The position numbers were made by a program, and so were the translations under genes. From positions 119,719 through 183,718 of the forward strand of contig NZ_MDVC01000091.1 in NCBI RefSeq assembly GCF_002777425.1: a DNA stretch of 64,000 bases, given 5' to 3'. This DNA is from Snodgrassella alvi. GTDB taxonomy: Bacteria > Pseudomonadota > Gammaproteobacteria > Burkholderiales > Neisseriaceae. Below, piece after piece: positions 29,544-37,275 of the stretch. A model generated the notes under the pieces. It was not told where the DNA came from. It made no database searches and saw only the letters and a list, made by a program, of their open reading frames with translations. Position 1 is the first letter of the stretch, and each line of letters starts with the position of its first letter.

Positions 29544-29603
29544 AACGACTCCTTGTTACATGTTAGAAATTCATCTTTGCTTAAAAGCAGGCTGCTTTAC
29601 TAT

Positions 29604-29619
29604 TGCAATTCATGTACCA
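29604..29619 (-). promoter_or_regulatory. Sigma-54 (-24/-12) promoter of atoDAEB
   Basis: On the minus strand the sequence reads TGGTACATGAATTGCA, matching the TGGCAC-N5-TTGC consensus with GG and GC at the correct spacing and one substitution (C to T). It lies 61 bases upstream of the atoD start. The gene for sigma-54 itself lies at 53841-55226. Confidence 0.8.
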
Positions 29620-29689
29620 GTTTGGCGTCATAAAAATAAAAATATAGTATATTGATTTTTAAATATAAATTTATTTTATTAAATAGATT

Positions 29690-29741
29690 TATGCTGTAGG
29701 TAGTGCAGAAATCTGCACTTGAGCGCAAAAAAAATTGCATA
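29690..29741 (-). promoter_or_regulatory. Putative AtoC upstream activator site
   Basis: GTGCAGA-AA-TCTGCAC (29703-29718) is a perfect 7-bp palindrome, flanked by outer TATGC (29690-29694) and GCATA (29737-29741). It is centred about 90 bases upstream of the -24 element, a normal distance for an NtrC-type enhancer. The words TATGC, GCAGAAA and GCATA recall the E. coli AtoC site as I remember it. Confidence 0.6.
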
Positions 29742-30110
29742 AAGAAAACAAGATAATATTTATCAATCATTGATGAATAAGTGCGGTAGCCATAAGCCCA
29801 CCACGCTTAGTGGGAAAATAAAATATTTTGCTGTCTGAGCTGTATCGGCTATTAATCATTTTTTATAGTTACCAAAAAGCATTGCTGTTAATCTGGAGAA
29901 ACCCATCAGTATGCGCTTGAGGTTAATGAATCGGGCAGTATGGTTCCAGATTGGCAGCAAACTGGAACAACAGCAGAAGCAGATAATAGGGCAAATACGA
30001 TATATCCAGCCGTGCAATTAATAAAGCAAAGCAATAATTGAAATTAAATATCTATAACTACCAAATATTTGCATTATTTATGGCCTGTTTTAGCACAGAA
30101 GTAGCCAAAA
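29742..30110. other. Spacer between ato promoter region and tRNA-Asn
   Basis: No conventional gene. It contains a 36-codon open frame (29911-30021, plus strand) with GGAGAA upstream, and two short hairpins (CCCAC/GTGGG near 29800; GTTCCAG/CTGGAAC near 29943). None can be assigned a function. Confidence 0.35.
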
Positions 30111-30114
30111 ATGC

Positions 30115-30143
30115 TTGACGAGTTTAATAATGCTCCCTATAAT
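30115..30143 (+). promoter_or_regulatory. Sigma-70 promoter of tRNA-Asn/tRNA-Lys
   Basis: TTGACG (30115-30120), exactly 17 bases, and a perfect TATAAT (30138-30143), followed by a GCGC discriminator region typical of stable RNA promoters. Confidence 0.88.
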
Positions 30144-30155
30144 GCGCTCTTCCTT

Positions 30156-30231
30156 TCCCTGATAGCTCAGTCGGTAGAGCGACGGACTGTTAATCCGCAG
30201 GTCCCAGGTTCGAGCCCTGGTCGGGGAGCCA
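30156..30231 (+). tRNA. tRNA-Asn (GTT)
   Basis: 76 bases with encoded CCA. Acceptor TCCCTGA pairs with TCGGGGA (one G-T pair), discriminator G, anticodon loop CTGTTAA with GTT, T-loop GGTTCGAGCC. All four arms fold. Confidence 0.97.
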
Positions 30232-30233
30232 AA

Positions 30234-30309
30234 GGGTCGTTAGCTCAGTCGGTAGAGCAGCGGACTTTTAATCCGTTGGTCGAGCGTTCGAATCGCTCAC
30301 GACCCACCA
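30234..30309 (+). tRNA. tRNA-Lys (TTT)
   Basis: 76 bases with encoded CCA, starting two bases after tRNA-Asn. Acceptor GGGTCGT pairs with ACGACCC, anticodon loop CTTTTAA with TTT, T-loop CGTTCGAATCG. Co-transcribed with tRNA-Asn. Confidence 0.97.
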
Positions 30310-30339
30310 AAAACCCTTACTTGCTAGTAAGGAGAATTA

Positions 30340-30364
30340 AACCTCACAGTGGTGAGGTTTTTTT
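30340..30364 (+). terminator. Terminator of the tRNA-Asn/Lys unit
   Basis: AACCTCAC (30340-30347) pairs with GTGAGGTT (30352-30359), followed by seven T. A second small hairpin CTTACT/AGTAAG lies just before it. Confidence 0.9.
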
Positions 30365-30433
30365 GTATCTACCCAGACCTTAAATAATCTGGCTATTTGT
30401 TCATCATCATAATTTATGAGCTAATCAGAATGC

Positions 30434-30979
30434 TTAGATTATGCTGGCTCCTAAAGTGTTTTGAAAATGTTTTAAAGCCCAGTTGTGTCCTATGGCATCA
30501 AAACTGGCAACAGCATGTTGATGGATGACTATTTTATAATTAAGGTTATAAGCATCAACTGCTGTATGTAAAATACAAATGTCGGTACATACTCCAGTTA
30601 AATGTATTTCTGTGATGTTTCTTTCACGCAGGCGTAAATCCAGATCAGTGCCACTGAACGCTGAATAATGACGTTTATTTAACCAGTAAACTTGTGGATT
30701 AGATTGGTTTATTGTGTACAATTGCTTCAATGAACCATATAAATCTTGCCCCTCTGTGCCAATAATATTATGTGGTAGAAATAATTTATTTTCTGGATGA
30801 TACTGATCATCTGATTGATGGGCATCAATGGCAAATACTACAAAATCGTCTTGTTCAATAAACGTTCTGGTTACATTTACCATTTCTTTCTCAATTGATT
30901 GTCCAGCTAACCCAGTTGTTAGCGCGCCATTTGTGGCGATAAAGTCATTGGTGTAATCAATTGAAATCAGTGCTTTCAT
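30434..30979 (-). CDS. pncA: Nicotinamidase (isochorismatase-fold cysteine hydrolase), Firmicutes-like
   Basis: A 181-residue enzyme converting nicotinamide to nicotinate for NAD salvage. The catalytic triad is visible as Asp8 (SIDYTNDF), Lys102 (NKRHYSAFSGTDLD) and Cys135 (CTDICILHTA). The metal site is Asp52 and His54 (IDAHQ), Glu63 and His70 (HPENKLFLPH). These positions and the surrounding words match the Streptococcus pneumoniae enzyme, as I remember it, with an offset of one residue. This closeness to Gram-positive PncA suggests horizontal transfer, though that needs a tree. The gene stands alone between the tRNA terminator and umuC, in an AT-rich stretch. Start ATG 30979. Confidence 0.88.
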   Translation of the reverse strand: MKALISIDYTNDFIATNGALTTGLAGQSIEKEMVNVTRTFIEQDDFVVFAIDAHQSDDQYHPENKLFLPHNIIGTEGQDLYGSLKQLYTINQSNPQVYWLNKRHYSAFSGTDLDLRLRERNITEIHLTGVCTDICILHTAVDAYNLNYKIVIHQHAVASFDAIGHNWALKHFQNTLGASII

Positions 30980-31350
30980 ATGCTATCCATAAAACGGTTT
31001 TGGTAGTTTGAACTTTGTAAGTTATAAATCATTAAATGAGTTTCTTGATATTTTAGCTTTAATTTATTATTCATAATATAAAGTTGTGTGCTAAAAATTA
31101 TTTAAAATTTCTTGGATGAAAATTTAAATAATTGAGCGGTGGTAATTCATGCCTGATAGATATAAGCATTAACTATGCTTGGAGTATATATGATCACTTA
31201 TTTCAATATTATTGCGTGAATTTATATCACTATTTAATAGGTCAGAACAGCAAATATTGTTGTTAGGCAAGATTTTTTAATTCTTGAAAACGGAAAATCG
31301 GCATTTCAGTATAGTTTTAGTTTTATAAGCAGGAACTGCTGGGTTAATGG
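30980..31350. other. AT-rich spacer between umuC and pncA
   Basis: About 370 bases. No gene, tRNA or convincing hairpin seen. It should hold the pncA promoter (minus strand) and the 3' end of the umu transcript lies beyond its left border. Confidence 0.4.
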
Positions 31351-32613
31351 TTATACAGTTAATATTTCCAGAAACTGAGTGGTATAGCATGGACTAAGCT
31401 GAGTGCGGGTCATGTGCCAGTGGCTGGATTGCAGTTCGCTGCCAAGCTGAATGCTGTTGCGGCCGTAACGGCTGGTGATGTTATCCCATGCGCTCATGAG
31501 TTCGGGGCGGTGATTGTGCTCACTAGGGTAGAGTAAATCCTGTTGCTGGAAAGTCTGTGCTGGTTCAATACCGCTTAGTTCGATACCACATTTTTTGTAT
31601 TCGTGGCCGGGGCGGTAGATGCTGCGTAGCAGATTCTGGGCGATATGGTTTAGGGTGAGGGTGTCGGCACTGGGTTGTGGCAGTTTGATAAACTGGTAGC
31701 CGTTGTATTGGGACTGGTCGTGGCGAAAGCGGTTGGTGTAGATAAAAACGCCGATGATATGGGCGTGGCTGTTTTGTTGGCGCAGTTTGGCTGCACCAGC
31801 ACTGATGTGATGGCTGATGGCAGCTTGCAGGCCGTCAAGGCTGGTAATTATGTTGCCAAAGCTGCGGCTGCGAACGATGTGCTGGCGACTGGCTTCGTTG
31901 ATGATGAGTTCGCTACAGGGGATGCCCTGCATTTCGCGCTGGGTGCGCTCGAGCACGACGCCGAACTGTTTTCTTAGGGTGGGAGTATGGGCGTTGATGA
32001 AATCGAGGGCGGTGCGGATGCCTTGAGCAGCGAGTTTCTGGCCGATTCTGCGGCCGATGCCCCAGATTTCGCTAACAGGTGTGCTGGCAAGGGCGCGGCG
32101 CTGGATATTGGGATTCCAGTCTGTCCAGACGATAACGCCGTTGAAATGGTGGCGGTGGCGTTTGGCCAGATGGTTGCAGAATTTGGCCAGAGTACGGGTG
32201 GGGGCGATGCCGACGCAGGTGGGGATGCCTACCCATTGCTGGATGCGGTTGCGGATGTTGTGGCCGAGTTGGTGCAGGTTGTTCAGGCCGTGCAGGTCGG
32301 CAAAGCATTCGTCAATGGAGTAGATTTCGATGGCTGGCACGAGGGAGGCGATGGTGTTCATCATGCGTCGTGACAGGTCGGCATACAGTTCGTAATTGGA
32401 AGAAAAAACGATTAGTTTGCCCTGATGTATGAGATGCTGAATCTGGAAATAGGGGACGCCCATTTTGATGCCGATGTCTTTGGCCTCGCTGGAACGGGAG
32501 ATGACGCAGCCATCATTGTTACTTAGGACGATGATGGGTTGTTGCTTAAGTTCTGGGCGATAAACTCTTTCGCAGGAGCAATAGAAGTCATTGCCGTCAA
32601 TCAGGGCAAACAT
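31351..32613 (-). CDS. umuC: DNA polymerase V catalytic subunit UmuC
   Basis: A 420-residue Y-family translesion polymerase. The palm acidic residues are in FALIDGNDFYCSCERV (first Asp) and YSIDECFADL (Asp-Glu pair); VLSNNDGCVISRSSEAK is the finger region typical of UmuC. A helix-hairpin-helix region (WGIGRRIGQKLAAQGI) and the little-finger domain follow. It copies past DNA lesions with activated UmuD'. The start overlaps the end of the exonuclease/GIY-YIG gene by 17 bases, so the two are coupled. Third gene of the umuD-exonuclease-umuC cassette. Length is the usual 420-425. Confidence 0.94.
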   Translation of the reverse strand: MFALIDGNDFYCSCERVYRPELKQQPIIVLSNNDGCVISRSSEAKDIGIKMGVPYFQIQHLIHQGKLIVFSSNYELYADLSRRMMNTIASLVPAIEIYSIDECFADLHGLNNLHQLGHNIRNRIQQWVGIPTCVGIAPTRTLAKFCNHLAKRHRHHFNGVIVWTDWNPNIQRRALASTPVSEIWGIGRRIGQKLAAQGIRTALDFINAHTPTLRKQFGVVLERTQREMQGIPCSELIINEASRQHIVRSRSFGNIITSLDGLQAAISHHISAGAAKLRQQNSHAHIIGVFIYTNRFRHDQSQYNGYQFIKLPQPSADTLTLNHIAQNLLRSIYRPGHEYKKCGIELSGIEPAQTFQQQDLLYPSEHNHRPELMSAWDNITSRYGRNSIQLGSELQSSHWHMTRTQLSPCYTTQFLEILTV

Positions 32614-33994
32614 AAGCGGGGTTTAAGGCTTGCAGGCGGTGTTTGTGTTGCTGGATGATTTGATAAACGTCGCGATCCAGTTGGCCTTGTGGCTGGCTGA
32701 GGATGGTGTGCAGTTCATCACTGTTGCTGGCGCTGCCCAGATAAATCCAGTGGTAGAAGATGTGGTATTTCTGCCGTTCTTTGATATAGGCATAGCTGGT
32801 AAATGGCCATGCAGCCAGTTTGATTTTTTGTAAGGCCAGTGCCAGTTTGAGGTTGTGGGTGGTGGCGGTGATTTTGTTAATGCAGGCTCCGCTGCACTGG
32901 TGTAGCTGGTGGCGGAAGCAGGGGCGGTTGCTGCTGCCTTTTTCGATACCAAGAGTTTGCAGACACAGGTCGGTGTTGCTGATGGTGCTTTTGATGGCTT
33001 TCTGGGCGTCGCTTTTGCTGTGAAACAGGCCGTAGTAGCGCTGTTGCTGGTTGAACTGGACGTGACGCATAGGCACGATGTTCAGGGTATTGTAGCCGTG
33101 TGTGTTGGTACTGAGCTGGAAGCTGAACAGGTCTTTCTGGCGGCGCAGGCGGCGGTTGAGGATAGGCTGGCGCTGTTTGATTTGCGCCGATTCGGTGAGC
33201 AGGGCATCCAGTTCGCCACTACAAGGGATAACGTCGATTTTTTTGGCCTGCTGTGACAGGCTCATTTCTTTGCTGTTGTGCACATCCTGACCGAAATGGC
33301 TCAGCAGACGGGTTTTGACTTGCTTGCTTTTGCCAATATACAAGGGAAGGTCGTTGTCGCCGTATATAAGGTACACGCCGTAATCGTCGCTGATGTTTTT
33401 CAGGGCATCGTTATTGAGATGAGCGGGCAGGCTGGGACGTTGCATAATGGTTTTGCAGGCCTGATGCAGGGTGCTGGCCGGAAAACTGTGTTTGAGCTGC
33501 TGCCAGAAGTCGTAGATGGCGCGTGCATCGGCAAAGGCTCGGTGGCGGTTGTGCATGTCGATGTTATGACGGGCAATGATTTTGTCCAGTCCGTGGTGTT
33601 TGTGTTCAGGGTAAAGCTGGCGTGACAGTTTGACGGTACATAGTTGTTGTGGATTGAAGGTTCTGCCCAGACGTTTGAAAGCGGCTTTGATGAAGCCGTA
33701 ATCAAAACGTACGTTGTGAGCAACGAAGATGCGCTTTTTGAAAATGGCGCTGAGCTGGTCGGCAATTTCGTCGTTGAAATGCGGTGCCTGTTCTACCATC
33801 TGGTTGCTGATGCCGGTGAGTGCCTGAATGAAAGGGGGAATGCTGGTGTTGGGATTGAGCAGGGTGTGGAAAACCTGTGGCTGCTGCTGGCCGGCTTCGG
33901 TGTAGACGACGGCAATTTCGGTAATGCGGTCGCTGGTGGTACGGCCACCGGTGGTTTCGATATCGACAAAGGCAAGTTGCTGGTCTGGGAACAT
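32597..33994 (-). CDS. DEDDh exonuclease fused to GIY-YIG/UvrC-like nuclease
   Basis: A 465-residue two-domain protein. Residues 1-170 form a DnaQ-like 3'-5' exonuclease: Asp11 and Glu13 in FVDIETTGG, AHNVRFDYGF, and the final HRAFADARAIYDF. Residues about 200-290 form a GIY-YIG endonuclease with GVYLIY (206-211) and LYIGKSKQVKTRL (218-230). A Cys-containing stretch, RPCFRHQLHQCSGAC, resembles the region after the catalytic domain in UvrC and Cho. Such fusions are known in bacteria and are thought to act in DNA repair. Here it sits between the UmuD-like and UmuC genes (10-base gap, then a 17-base overlap), which strongly suggests SOS control. Exact substrate is unknown. Confidence 0.88.
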   Translation of the reverse strand: MFPDQQLAFVDIETTGGRTTSDRITEIAVVYTEAGQQQPQVFHTLLNPNTSIPPFIQALTGISNQMVEQAPHFNDEIADQLSAIFKKRIFVAHNVRFDYGFIKAAFKRLGRTFNPQQLCTVKLSRQLYPEHKHHGLDKIIARHNIDMHNRHRAFADARAIYDFWQQLKHSFPASTLHQACKTIMQRPSLPAHLNNDALKNISDDYGVYLIYGDNDLPLYIGKSKQVKTRLLSHFGQDVHNSKEMSLSQQAKKIDVIPCSGELDALLTESAQIKQRQPILNRRLRRQKDLFSFQLSTNTHGYNTLNIVPMRHVQFNQQQRYYGLFHSKSDAQKAIKSTISNTDLCLQTLGIEKGSSNRPCFRHQLHQCSGACINKITATTHNLKLALALQKIKLAAWPFTSYAYIKERQKYHIFYHWIYLGSASNSDELHTILSQPQGQLDRDVYQIIQQHKHRLQALNPAYVCPD

Positions 33995-34004
33995 GATTTC
34001 TGGG

Positions 34005-34628
34005 TTAGCGGATGTGTTTGATAACGTAGGTGACTATGCCGACGATGGTAAGGGTGTCGCCTTCTTTAAAGTTGAAGTTGGGATAGGACTGGCTGCTGTT
34101 TTCGGAATGCAGTTCGATGCAGCCGTTATTCAGTTTATGCAGGCGTTTGATGGTGAATTCGTTCCCCAAGTCTGCCATGACGATGTCGCGGTGTTTGGGG
34201 GTAAGGGAACGATCGATGATGAGCAGGTCGTTGCGGCTGATGCCGGCATCGTGCATAGAATCTCCGCCACAGCGTACGGCAATGGTGGCCGCCTGATTTT
34301 TTATCAGATACTGGTTGAAATCCAGATAGTCGCTGATGTAGGGCTCTGCCGGACTCGGAAAACCCGCGGGAATGGTTTCTGTGGCTAAGGGGATGTTTAG
34401 CTGGCTGAGGTTGTCGGCTATTTTCCAGCAATCGGCCGGCAGATTTTGTGCTGGGCGCTGCGGGGTATTAGCTAGCTGGCTGATCAGGTGTTCTACTGCG
34501 GGTATCAGGCTTACGGGTATGCGTTTGACTATTTTCGGTCCGGCAATTTTAGCTTTGCGTCCGGCACCAGCTCTGGCACCTCCGTGTCTACTGGATTTTG
34601 CTGCTGTATCAACCACTAGTATGCTCAT
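34005..34628 (-). CDS. umuD: UmuD-like S24 peptidase with N-terminal extension
   Basis: A 207-residue LexA/UmuD superfamily protein. The C-terminal part resembles E. coli UmuD closely: the self-cleavage site Ala88-Gly89 in PAGFPSP, catalytic Ser124 in GGDSMHDAGI and Lys161 in GNEFTIKRL. E. coli UmuD is only 139 residues. The extra N-terminus here (about 65 residues) is basic, with SRHGGARAGAGRKAK and VKRIPVSLIPAVEHLI, and could bind DNA. A 23-bp palindrome touches the start codon. In Acinetobacter a similarly long UmuD acts as an SOS repressor, so this protein may be both regulator and mutasome subunit. First gene of the cassette. Confidence 0.88.
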   Translation of the reverse strand: MSILVVDTAAKSSRHGGARAGAGRKAKIAGPKIVKRIPVSLIPAVEHLISQLANTPQRPAQNLPADCWKIADNLSQLNIPLATETIPAGFPSPAEPYISDYLDFNQYLIKNQAATIAVRCGGDSMHDAGISRNDLLIIDRSLTPKHRDIVMADLGNEFTIKRLHKLNNGCIELHSENSSQSYPNFNFKEGDTLTIVGIVTYVIKHIR

Positions 34629-34651
34629 CTTGATTAAGTTATTTAATCAAG
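34629..34651 (-). promoter_or_regulatory. Palindromic operator abutting umuD start
   Basis: CTTGATTAA (34629-34637) and TTAATCAAG (34643-34651) are perfect inverted arms around GTTAT. The element occupies the ribosome-binding/promoter region of the umuD cassette, so a bound repressor would block expression. Confidence 0.65.
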
Positions 34652-34901
34652 AATGGTAGGATTTTGATTTTGCTGCGTCAATTATGCTTGCTGTGGATGG
34701 CCGGTAATGGTTTGTTTTTTATGCTTTATGCTGATGGATATTACTTGTGTTGATGCAAGTTAACTGATTTTGTAATTGATTGTTTATTTTAAATAATTGT
34801 TATTTATTGCTGTTGAATGGGTAGGGTGTGGTTAAGCTGTGTGCGAATTATTTATCCAAGAATAATTTGTTGTTGATAAATTAATATTCCAGATAATGAG
34901 C

Positions 34902-35144
34902 TTACTGCTGTTGCAGGAGAGCGGAAGTGGGTTGGGGTGTGTGGCTATGTGAAGCTGGTGTGCTGCTGGCTGAGGCTATGTGATCTGCAATCTGGTCGAG
35001 GGTGGTGATGGTTTCCCGATGGGCACTTTGTACGTTTGACGCGGTGATGGCAGCAGCTTCGCTGGCATTGCGATGGTTTTCGTGATGTGAGCAGGCGGCC
35101 ATGCAAGTAATGATGAAAACAGGTAGTAAAGAGGAGATTTTCAT
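34902..35144 (-). CDS. Small lipoprotein of unknown function
   Basis: An 80-residue precursor. The hydrophobic leader MKISSLLPVFIITCMAACS ends in a lipobox (MAAC), so Cys18 should be lipidated, leaving about 62 residues. The mature part is Ala/Ser/Thr/His-rich and low in complexity, with no domain I recognise. It lies 36 bases downstream of maf on the same strand and may be co-transcribed. Composition and the clear lipobox support a real gene. Confidence 0.65.
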   Translation of the reverse strand: MKISSLLPVFIITCMAACSHHENHRNASEAAAITASNVQSAHRETITTLDQIADHIASASSTPASHSHTPQPTSALLQQQ

Positions 35145-35180
35145 GATTTTGTGCTGGTATGGGGCTGATTTATTATTTTA

Positions 35181-35786
35181 TTATGTTTGGTTAAGTGGTG
35201 TACAGCCACATTGGCTGAGTAGCTGAGTAGTTTCATATACAGGCAGACCCATGATGCCGGTAAAGCTGCCGCTGATGTGTTCGACTAACATGCCACCCAG
35301 CCCCTGAATGCCGTAGGCTCCTGCTTTATCCAGTGGTTCGCCGGTAGCAATGTAGGCAGCAATCTGTTCGTTTTGTAAGGAGGCAAAGTGAACGGTGCTG
35401 GTTTGCAGGATATGGCTGGTTTGGTTGTGCCAGTAAATGCAAACTGCGGTGTGAACCTGATGCTGACGGCCTGAGAGTAGTTTGAGCATACGGAATGCAT
35501 CGTCGGTGTTGACCGGTTTGCCCAGAATCAGGTTATTCAGGCTGACGGTGGTGTCGGCGCTGATAAGGGGAAATTCTGGTGGCTGCTGCTGGGTTTGTTG
35601 CCATGTGGTAAGTGCAGCGCTGTTTTTCATGCGCGCCATGCGCTGGACGTAATCTGTTGCGTTTTCGCCCGGATAAGGTGTTTCATCAATCTCTGCGGGT
35701 AAGCGCAGGACATGGTAGCCAAGATTGGTGAGGATTTCACGCCGGCGCGGGCTGCCTGAAGCCAGATAGATGGTTGGCGGGTTCAT
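35181..35786 (-). CDS. maf: Maf family nucleoside triphosphate pyrophosphatase (YhdE type)
   Basis: A 201-residue housecleaning pyrophosphatase that hydrolyses dTTP/UTP and modified nucleotides. The N-terminal signature is ASGSPRRREILTNLG; EIDETPYPGENATDYVQRMA, SADTTVSLNNLILGKP (catalytic aspartate) and LSGRQHQVHTAV follow in the family order. The EIDE(T/S) wording points to the YhdE rather than the YceF subgroup. Complete. The segment GGCTGCCTGAA within it, one base short of the uptake-sequence dialect seen elsewhere, may be chance. Confidence 0.92.
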   Translation of the reverse strand: MNPPTIYLASGSPRRREILTNLGYHVLRLPAEIDETPYPGENATDYVQRMARMKNSAALTTWQQTQQQPPEFPLISADTTVSLNNLILGKPVNTDDAFRMLKLLSGRQHQVHTAVCIYWHNQTSHILQTSTVHFASLQNEQIAAYIATGEPLDKAGAYGIQGLGGMLVEHISGSFTGIMGLPVYETTQLLSQCGCTPLNQT

Positions 35787-35936
35787 TGTCTTGTTTGGTG
35801 CAGATAATTGTGTATTGTTTAGGTTTGCTGTGGTTATTTTAACATTGCTTTAGGCCGCATTGTTTGCTGTTGATAATGGGGTATTGTGTTCTGGCAGTGT
35901 TGGCTGATGGTGGCTTGTATCTTGTTTGTTGTCAGC

Positions 35937-36929
35937 TTAACGGTTTACGTCGACGATAAATCGGCCTTTGGTTTGACCATTGATGATGTCTTGTGCAATT
36001 TTAGGACATTCGTTCAGGGAAATGATTTGCCCAATGTGTTGTAATTGGTCGGTGTTCAGGTGTTTGGCTAGAAAATCCCATGCGGCAATGCGTTTTGGCA
36101 GGGCTGCCATAACGCTGTCGATACCGGCCAGTGTAATGCCTCTGAGGATAAAGGGCGCAACTGTTGCGGGAAAATCCATGCCCTGTGCCAAGCCGCAGGC
36201 AGTAACGATGCCGCCATATTGGGTTTGGGCACAGATATTGGCCAGACTGTGTGAACCGAGTACGTCTATGGCTGCTGCCCATTGTTCTTTTTGTAATGGT
36301 TTGCCAGCGTAGGCCAGAGTTTTGCTGTCGATGAAATGTTGTACGCCCAGTTGTTGCAGGTAATCTGTATTGTTGATTTTGCTGGTGGCAGCGGTGATGG
36401 TGTAGCCCAGCTGGGTGAGCAACATGATGGCAACTGAACCCACGCCGCCGGTTGCACCGGTGATGAGGATGTTGCCCTGTTCTGGGGTAATGCCATGTTC
36501 GATTATGCGTTGAACGCACAGAGCGGCTGTATAGCCGGCAGTGCCGATAATCATGGCCTGTTGGGTGCTGATACCTGTGGGTAGAGGGATAAGCCAGTCT
36601 GACTTGAGATAGGCATACTGGCTCAGGCAGCCCCAATGGGTTTCACCACAGCCCCAGCCATTTAGAATGACACTGTCTCCTGACTGATATTGTTTGCTGC
36701 TGCTGTGAATAATGGTTCCAACGCCGTCTATGCCGGGTATCATCGGCCACTGCCGCACTACTGGACCAGTATTGGTGATGGCCAGTGCATCTTTATAGTT
36801 TAAACTGGAATACTGTATTTGCAGCAGGGTATCGCCTGTTTGCTGCAACAGCTCGTCTTCTGCGATGTTCTGGATGTTACAAGAAAACGCGGTCTGATTT
36901 TTTTCTAATAGTATGGCTTTAGCTAACAT
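35937..36929 (-). CDS. acuI: Zinc-independent MDR oxidoreductase, AcuI/YhdH family (acrylyl-CoA reductase)
   Basis: A 330-residue medium-chain dehydrogenase/reductase. The N-terminal GroES-like domain includes SLNYKDALAITNTGPVVRQWPMIPGIDGVG, characteristic of AcuI/YhdH. The Rossmann domain has the NADPH-binding motif ITGATGGVGSVAIMLL. No structural or catalytic zinc cysteine set is seen. In characterised members the enzyme reduces acrylyl-CoA to propionyl-CoA. Physiological role here is unknown. Complete length; start ATG 36929. Confidence 0.9.
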   Translation of the reverse strand: MLAKAILLEKNQTAFSCNIQNIAEDELLQQTGDTLLQIQYSSLNYKDALAITNTGPVVRQWPMIPGIDGVGTIIHSSSKQYQSGDSVILNGWGCGETHWGCLSQYAYLKSDWLIPLPTGISTQQAMIIGTAGYTAALCVQRIIEHGITPEQGNILITGATGGVGSVAIMLLTQLGYTITAATSKINNTDYLQQLGVQHFIDSKTLAYAGKPLQKEQWAAAIDVLGSHSLANICAQTQYGGIVTACGLAQGMDFPATVAPFILRGITLAGIDSVMAALPKRIAAWDFLAKHLNTDQLQHIGQIISLNECPKIAQDIINGQTKGRFIVDVNR

Positions 36930-37275
36930 GGTTGGATTCCTGTTGTTGATAACTAGACGGCGAGTTTAATTTTTATTATAGACCGGTTGTCTGGTTGCAA
37001 TCCATTATGCAGTAGATTAATCGGCTTTCAGGATAATCTTAGCTAAGTTTTTGAAGTGATGGTAAAAATAATTTTTTGATACGCCTGCTTTTTTCAATAT
37101 GCTTTCAATATTTGCACTAATGTAGCTATGTGTGGTCATCACTTTTACGCTACTGTGGATAAGGGCGATTCTGGTGTTGTAGCCTTAGCGGGATCATGGT
37201 TGCGTACTGGATGGTTCTGTCATGGCGGTAAAATTTTTGTTTGCTGTAAAGATAAGAGGGCTGGTTGATTCAGTG
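36930..37275. other. Spacer between SDR gene and acuI
   Basis: About 345 bases without a recognisable gene. The right part should contain the minus-strand acuI control region only if reading from 36930 upward; no clear promoter or hairpin stood out. Confidence 0.4.

Noticed and set aside
31675..34388. A series of long plus-strand open frames opposite the umu cassette (for example 31987-32373, 33278-33625, 33924-34388).
   Set aside because: They are antisense shadows of umuC, the exonuclease fusion and umuD, whose protein motifs are clear; the shadows have no family character or ribosome binding sites.
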